This document shows, piece after piece, positions 59,746-64,000 of a stretch of DNA of 64,000 bases. The notes beneath the pieces were generated by a model. That model ran no database searches. It was not told the origin of the DNA and saw nothing but the letters and a program-made list of their open reading frames with translations. The DNA lies in the NCBI GenBank assembly GCA_024234615.1, contig JACKNY010000001.1, forward strand, positions 1,144,501 through 1,208,500, given 5' to 3'. The position numbers and the translations under genes were made by a program. The stretch is from Pseudomonadales bacterium (lineage in GTDB: Bacteria; Pseudomonadota; Gammaproteobacteria; Pseudomonadales; IMCC2047). Position 1 is the first letter of the stretch, and each line of letters opens with the position of its first letter.

Positions 59746-60515
59746 GTTTCTACGAGCTTTGGATTAGTTTTAGCACTATAGTCATCAAAGAAGTACGTCG
59801 ATTTCTACGTATCTGGGTGCAAACTCTGATTCCTCCTATCATTACCATGGCGCTGTATTTTGTAATTTTCGGTAATTTGATTGGCCGTCGGGTGGGTGAG
59901 ATGGGCGGCTTTGACTATGTCGCTTATATCGTGCCCGGGTTGATTATGATGTCGGTTATCACTAATTCGTATTCAAATGTGGTTTCCTCTTTCTACAGCG
60001 CCAAATTCCAGAATCAGATAGAAGAAGTGCTGGTTTCGCCAACGCCAAACTTCTTGATATTAGTTGGCTACATTGTGGGTGGCGTAGCGCGCGGGTTGAT
60101 TGTAGGTTTTATCGTAACCTTGGTGTCTCTGTTCTTTACCGACCTGCATATCGCCCATGTGGGTATAATGCTCTCTGTGGTCGTATTGACCTCTATATTG
60201 TTTGCGCTGGCCGGATTTCTAAATGCAATTTACGCCAAGAACTTTGACGATATCTCGATCATTCCCAATTTTGTACTAACGCCGCTGACTTACCTGGGCG
60301 GCGTTTTTTATTCGATTGATTTATTACCCGAATTTTGGCGCAATCTGTCATTAATTAATCCCATTCTATACATGGTCAATGCCTTTCGATTTGGCGTATT
60401 GGGCGTTTCAGATATCGATGTGGTTACCGCTTTCGGTGTGATCATGCTGTTTATCCTGGCGTTCTTTGTCTTAGGTTTGTATTTGCTTAAACATAGCAAA
60501 GGACTGCGCAGTTAA
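59742..60515 (+). CDS. ABC-2 type permease (YadH-like), first copy
   Basis: A 257-residue membrane protein with about six hydrophobic segments and the ABC-2 signature region 'NFDDISIIPNFVLTPLTYLG' near residues 167-186. GTG at 59742 overlaps the ATPase stop. Its TAA shares a base with the ATG of a paralogous permease (TAATG). Confidence 0.92.
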   Translation: MSFYELWISFSTIVIKEVRRFLRIWVQTLIPPIITMALYFVIFGNLIGRRVGEMGGFDYVAYIVPGLIMMSVITNSYSNVVSSFYSAKFQNQIEEVLVSPTPNFLILVGYIVGGVARGLIVGFIVTLVSLFFTDLHIAHVGIMLSVVVLTSILFALAGFLNAIYAKNFDDISIIPNFVLTPLTYLGGVFYSIDLLPEFWRNLSLINPILYMVNAFRFGVLGVSDIDVVTAFGVIMLFILAFFVLGLYLLKHSKGLRS

Positions 60516-61291
60516 TGGAACAATGCCTTAATAATTGGGCGGCCTTTCCCACGATATTCCGTGGAGAGGTGAAAAGATTTCTGTCGATTTGGCTTGAGAC
60601 TCTGGTTCCTTCGGCTATAAGTTTGACGCTCTATTTGATTATTTTTGGCAATCTGATTGGCGATCGCGTTGGTTCAATGCGGGGGATTAGCTATCTGGAA
60701 TTTATTGTCCCCGGGCTTATCATGCTAAGTGTCATTATGAGCGCGTATGAAAATGTGACCTTTTCTCTCTATATGGCGAAATTCGAGCATTGCATTGAAG
60801 AAATGCTGATTGCCCCGATACCGGGTTATGTCATGTTAGCGGGTTATATCGCGGGTGGTATCGCGCGTGGTTTGATTGTGGGGCTAATGGCATTGGCTAT
60901 CTGCGCTGTTTTTGGTTCCATTAAGGTTGCCAGCCCTGCTATTGTGCTATTAACCCTGCTCATGGCCTCGGCGATATTTTCCATGGCGGGTTTTATCAAT
61001 GCGCTATTTGCGAATAATTTTGATGATGTTTCTATTATTCCTACCTTTGTTTTAACGCCACTGATTTATTTGGGTGGGGTCTTTTATACTATCGAAATGC
61101 TGCCTGACTTTTGGCGTCACCTATCCCTGCTCAATCCAATACTTTATATCATCAGTGCTGCCCGTTATGGGTTTACTGGCATAATAGAGGTTAATCTGGG
61201 CTTGGCTTTTGCCATGATGTCGAGTTTTATGCTCTTGTTCTTTTGTGCCTGTCTCTGGTTGCTAAAAAGAGGCGTTGGTCTCAGAAGCTAA
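60515..61291 (+). CDS. ABC-2 type permease (YadH-like), second tandem copy
   Basis: 258 residues, clearly paralogous to the gene before it along its length (both have IIFGNLIG, YIAGGIARGLIVG or YIVGGVARGLIVG, and NFDDVSIIPTFVLTPLIYLG). The E. coli yadGH pair has one permease, so the second copy suggests a heterodimeric membrane domain. It is coupled to the first copy by TAATG. Divergence is even across the protein, so the duplication is not recent. Confidence 0.9.
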   Translation: MEQCLNNWAAFPTIFRGEVKRFLSIWLETLVPSAISLTLYLIIFGNLIGDRVGSMRGISYLEFIVPGLIMLSVIMSAYENVTFSLYMAKFEHCIEEMLIAPIPGYVMLAGYIAGGIARGLIVGLMALAICAVFGSIKVASPAIVLLTLLMASAIFSMAGFINALFANNFDDVSIIPTFVLTPLIYLGGVFYTIEMLPDFWRHLSLLNPILYIISAARYGFTGIIEVNLGLAFAMMSSFMLLFFCACLWLLKRGVGLRS

Positions 61292-61311
61292 AGATCAGTA
61301 TAGGATTGTCA

Positions 61312-62139
61312 ATGAAGAAAAATACACCTCAGGACTCACTGCTCGGCAAAGAAAGTGGCTATCCCAGCACCTATGCGCCTGAGTTGCTATTTGCTATTCC
61401 CCGGTCAAACGGACGAGCTGAGCTGGGTATCGATGGCCCGTTACCTTTTTATGGCGCTGATCGTTGGACCGCTTATGAGTTGTCCTGGCTTAACGGTAAG
61501 GGAAAGCCCCAGGTGGCAATGGCGGAATTTGTTGTACCCTGTGATTCTCCTTGTCTTATCGAGTCTAAATCACTCAAGCTTTATCTTAACTCATTGAATC
61601 AATCAAAATATCAAAAAAAACAAGAGGTTAAAAGTTTAATAGAAAGTGATTTGTCATCATGTGCGGGCGGTGAAGTAACGGTTTATATAAGTGTTCTTAA
61701 GGACACAGCGGGAGAGTTTTACAATGTCAGCAAGTACCTTTGCATAGATGATTTGGATGTGGAAATTAATCAATACCAACCTGATCCGTCGCAGTTAGGC
61801 GTCGATACGCAGAGCCAGACCAGTGAGCGATTAGTCAGCCATTTACTTAAATCCAACTGTCCGGTTACCGGTCAGCCCGACTGGGCAAGTCTTTTTATCG
61901 ATTATTCCGGTGTGCGGATTGATCACGCCGGATTACTGAGATACCTTATTTCGTACCGAGAACATATGGGTTTTCATGAACAATGCATTGAGCAAATATT
62001 TATGGATATCATGCGTGAATGCGCACCATTAGAGCTAACAGTCAACGCAAGGTATTTGCGCAGAGGCGGACTGGATATTAACCCCGTGCGCTCAACTCAG
62101 AAAGATTTCCAGGTTATTGGGCGTCAAGTGAGGCAGTAG
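61312..62139 (+). CDS. queF: NADPH-dependent 7-cyano-7-deazaguanine reductase
   Basis: 275 residues from ATG at 61312, chosen for AGGA upstream and because homologues start there; a longer upstream frame would overlap the permease gene. It is the two-domain YqcD-type QueF of gammaproteobacteria. ESKSLKLYLNS in the first domain and SNCPVTGQPDWASLFIDYSG in the second contain the covalent Cys (thioimide) and the Asp acid; the QueF motif FHEQCIEQIF follows. It reduces preQ0 to preQ1 in queuosine synthesis. Confidence 0.96.
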   Translation: MKKNTPQDSLLGKESGYPSTYAPELLFAIPRSNGRAELGIDGPLPFYGADRWTAYELSWLNGKGKPQVAMAEFVVPCDSPCLIESKSLKLYLNSLNQSKYQKKQEVKSLIESDLSSCAGGEVTVYISVLKDTAGEFYNVSKYLCIDDLDVEINQYQPDPSQLGVDTQSQTSERLVSHLLKSNCPVTGQPDWASLFIDYSGVRIDHAGLLRYLISYREHMGFHEQCIEQIFMDIMRECAPLELTVNARYLRRGGLDINPVRSTQKDFQVIGRQVRQ

Positions 62140-62192
62140 AAAGAATAGAGAGACCAAACCTAACAGTTGCCACTGGCAGCAGGAGTAGAAAA

Positions 62193-62675
62193 ATGTCTAA
62201 GTTATATGATTTTAGTTTGCTTGATATTGACGGTAACGCGCTTAATCTGTCGCAATTCAAAGGTAAACCGGTATTGTTGGTGAATGTTGCCAGCAAGTGT
62301 GGTCTGACTCCGCAATATGAAGCCTTACAGGCTCTTTATCGGGAGTATCAAGGCGATGGTTTAGTTGTGCTGGGTATCCCCTGTAACCAGTTTGGTGGGC
62401 AGGAGCCGGGAACCGAGAGCGAAATAAAGGACTTTTGTAGCACCAATTTTAAAGTCTCTTTTCCGATGAGCAGCAAAGTTGATGTCAACGGGGAAGGGCG
62501 GCACCCTCTTTATCAGTGGTTAGCCGGAGACGGGGCAGCGTTTCCCGGTGATATTACCTGGAACTTTGAGAAGTTTTTAATTAGCGGCGCTGGTGAAGTG
62601 GTGGCCAGGTTCGGCCCTAAAACTGCGCCTGATGAGGCTGAAGTAAAAAGTGCTATTGAGAGAGCATTGCCTTAA
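62193..62675 (+). CDS. Glutathione peroxidase-family thiol peroxidase
   Basis: 160 residues with NVASKCGLTPQYEALQALY (peroxidatic Cys near residue 36), IPCNQFGGQEPG (second signature with Gln) and WNFEKFLI (Trp-Asn of the tetrad). It is a Cys-type enzyme, BtuE-like in length, reducing hydroperoxides in the cytoplasm. An AGGAG-type site (GCAGGAG) lies before the ATG. Confidence 0.95.
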   Translation: MSKLYDFSLLDIDGNALNLSQFKGKPVLLVNVASKCGLTPQYEALQALYREYQGDGLVVLGIPCNQFGGQEPGTESEIKDFCSTNFKVSFPMSSKVDVNGEGRHPLYQWLAGDGAAFPGDITWNFEKFLISGAGEVVARFGPKTAPDEAEVKSAIERALP

Positions 62676-62772
62676 GTTTCTAGTCCTAAGCTACCATTAA
62701 TGCGCTCAGTTACCTGGTGCTGGTGAAGGGGCTGAACAAAAGTAGATCATAGGTTGTTTTAAGGAATCATTG

Positions 62773-63348
62773 ATGGATGTATTAACCGCACTACACAACC
62801 GGGTTTCATGTGCTTTATTAACTGAGCCTGGTCCTAGCGCAGAGCAGCTCGAAATAATGTTAAAAGCTGCGGTGCGGGCACCGGATCATGCCAATCTTCG
62901 TCCCTGGCGTTTTTTGTTGATTGAGGGGGCAGCGCGAGAGCAACTGGGTGAGGTCTTGGTGCAGGCTGCACTAACCGACACACCGGATTCTGCGCCAGAG
63001 GCGCTTGATAAAGTCCGACGCAAAACGCTACGTGCGCCGACTATTGTGGTTGTTGTGGCAAAATTGACAGAGCATCCCAAGGTTCCTGAAATAGAGCAAA
63101 TCATCACTGCAGGTGCCGCCGCCACTAATTTGGTTACGGCGGCTTTTGCTTTAGGCGTTGGCGCCTATTGGAGAACGGGGGGCGCCGCCTATCATTCAGT
63201 TGTTAAAGAAGGATTGGGTTTGGCCAAAAATGAGGTCATTATAGGCTTTATCTATCTGGGTACGCCCCAAGTAAAACTAAAACCTGCTCCGGAGATACGC
63301 ATTCGGGATGTTCTTGTGAGTTGGGGCAAAATTGACGTTGCTTCCTGA
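62773..63348 (+). CDS. Nitroreductase family protein (YdjA-like)
   Basis: 191 residues from ATG at 62773 with AAGGAA 6 nt upstream; a TTG one codon earlier is less likely. 'RAPDHANLRPWRFLLIEGAA' gives the FMN phosphate and ring contacts and 'AAATNLVTAAFALGVGAYWR' then TGGAAY the C-terminal FMN-binding part, as in the short YdjA-type group. It is an FMN-dependent oxidoreductase of unknown substrate. It overlaps the following thioesterase gene by up to 17 nt. Confidence 0.92.
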   Translation: MDVLTALHNRVSCALLTEPGPSAEQLEIMLKAAVRAPDHANLRPWRFLLIEGAAREQLGEVLVQAALTDTPDSAPEALDKVRRKTLRAPTIVVVVAKLTEHPKVPEIEQIITAGAAATNLVTAAFALGVGAYWRTGGAAYHSVVKEGLGLAKNEVIIGFIYLGTPQVKLKPAPEIRIRDVLVSWGKIDVAS

Positions 63349-63781
63349 CTTTGTTGAATCGAGTTATTGTCAGATTCCTCTGTTAAAGGCAATGGGGATG
63401 ACGGTCGCCGAATATGATGGTAATAGGCTGTCGTTAGCCTTTCCGTTAGCGCCAAACATCAACGATAAAGGTACCGGTTTTGCGGGTTCTTTAAATGCGG
63501 CGACAACCTATTGTGCCTGGTCGTTGCTACATTTGTTTTTAAAGCAAAAAGGATTCTATTTAGACTTGGCTGTGGTCAGTAGTCAGAGCGAATACCGTCT
63601 GCCAATCACCGCTGACTTTAGGGTTGAGTCTTATTTGCCGGCAACGGACATCTTAAAAACGTTTATAGTGAAGTTGGAACAGAAGGGCAAAGGTAGCCTC
63701 GTACTAGAATCCAGGATTAAACAAGGGGCTGAAGTGGCTGTTTATTATCAAGGAACCTATGTTGCTTTTCCCAAGTCGTAG
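63332..63781 (+). CDS. YiiD C-terminal-like hotdog thioesterase
   Basis: 149 residues from TTG at 63332, or 147 from TTG at 63338; both overlap the nitroreductase gene and have TTGGGGC upstream. PLAPNINDKGTGFAGSLNA is the N-D-x-G-T-x-F-G/A core of the 'putative thioesterase' domain seen at the C-terminus of E. coli YiiD, with a hotdog fold expected. The acetyltransferase half of YiiD is absent. It is probably a cytoplasmic acyl-thioester hydrolase. Confidence 0.85.
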   Translation: MTLLPDFVESSYCQIPLLKAMGMTVAEYDGNRLSLAFPLAPNINDKGTGFAGSLNAATTYCAWSLLHLFLKQKGFYLDLAVVSSQSEYRLPITADFRVESYLPATDILKTFIVKLEQKGKGSLVLESRIKQGAEVAVYYQGTYVAFPKS

Positions 63782-63937
63782 GGTTTTTGCGGCGTTGCAT
63801 TTCACCAGACCCTAGTATAAAGTACGCGCTCTTTTTCGAGCATCAAATTACACAAGTGTATTTGTTTGAAAAAGCTACATCCACGCAGGCGTGCGGACGC
63901 GTTGTAGTTTGAAAGCAACAAGAAGTTGAACGCATTT

Positions 63938-64000
63938 GGTGAGGTGTCCGAGTGGTCGAAGGAGCACGCCTGGAAAGTGTGTAAGTCGCAAGGCTTCGTG
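63938..64000 (+). tRNA. tRNA-Ser(GGA), 3' end beyond the window
   Basis: GGTGAGGTGTCCGAGTGG opens a class II serine tRNA. The D arm is followed by an anticodon loop CTGGAAA with anticodon GGA and by the start of the long variable arm (AAGTCGCAAGGCTTCGTG). The T arm and acceptor 3' strand lie outside the window. The sequence tracks enterobacterial tRNA-Ser(GGA). Confidence 0.95.

Overview
The window is chromosomal DNA from a gammaproteobacterium, probably a marine or environmental one. The tRNA-Gly(GCC) and tRNA-Ser(GGA) are close to the enterobacterial sequences. The right-hand flank holds typical gammaproteobacterial neighbours: divergent tesA/ybbA, purU, long-form queF and a yadG/yadH-type ABC exporter. 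No species can be named from the sequence alone. About 50 kb is one large exopolysaccharide locus of the exosortase A (XrtA/PEP-CTERM) type, and the last 10 kb is housekeeping.

Region 1 (1-12.5 kb, + strand) is the XrtA core: a FemAB-like protein (cut by the window edge), three XrtA-type glycosyltransferases, exosortase XrtA fused to EpsI, the XrtA amidotransferase, a sulfotransferase, another GT4 glycosyltransferase and a CapK-like adenylating enzyme. Five copies of a palindromic GC-rich repeat lie here. Four end 10-15 nt before a start codon. One sits in frame inside a glycosyltransferase gene. A sixth copy is at 42.6 kb.

Region 2 (12.5-27.8 kb, + strand) covers assembly and sugar supply: two tiny coupled ORFs, an MBOAT O-acyltransferase with an AlgJ/DltD-like partner, the XrtA O-glycosylation ligase, a Wzx-type flippase, pyruvyl transferase, GT2, a QueC-like PP-loop protein, two DegT aminotransferases, two hexapeptide acyltransferases (one frameshifted), a 4,6-dehydratase, a sugar nucleotidyltransferase and a GT4. 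The part around 21.3-23.9 kb looks AT-richer than its neighbours.

Region 3 (27.8-34.3 kb, - strand) decorates the polymer: polysaccharide deacetylase, an asparagine-synthase homologue without the glutaminase cysteine, a TPR-like exported protein, an OafA-type acyltransferase with SGNH domain and a GNAT-like protein.

Region 4 (34.6-44.3 kb) is an unusual acyl-activation module: a fused pyruvate-dehydrogenase-like E1, a lipoyl E2, two acyl carrier proteins and the two XrtA-associated alpha/beta hydrolases, followed by a glycosyltransferase. Facing them are the XrtA-associated PLP decarboxylase and acyl-CoA ligase. Together they look able to load an acyl or aminoacyl group on a carrier, perhaps to modify the polymer. 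Next on the - strand come a beta-helix/PQQ-sugar-dehydrogenase fusion and a Wzy-like polymerase with a carbohydrate-binding-like periplasmic domain (44.4-49.6 kb).

Region 5 (49.9-54.4 kb) has dgkA and a trypsin-like protease, then a four-gene cassette: a cysteine-rich exported protein with a twin-arginine motif, a hairpin, a PqqD-like protein, an HprK-related kinase and a nucleotidyltransferase. This HPr-rel-A-type cassette is the best candidate for a poorly described system.

Region 6 (54.4-64 kb): tesA, ybbA, purU, tRNA-Gly with terminator, fadD, an ABC exporter with two tandem permeases, queF, glutathione peroxidase, nitroreductase, thioesterase and a tRNA-Ser cut by the window end.
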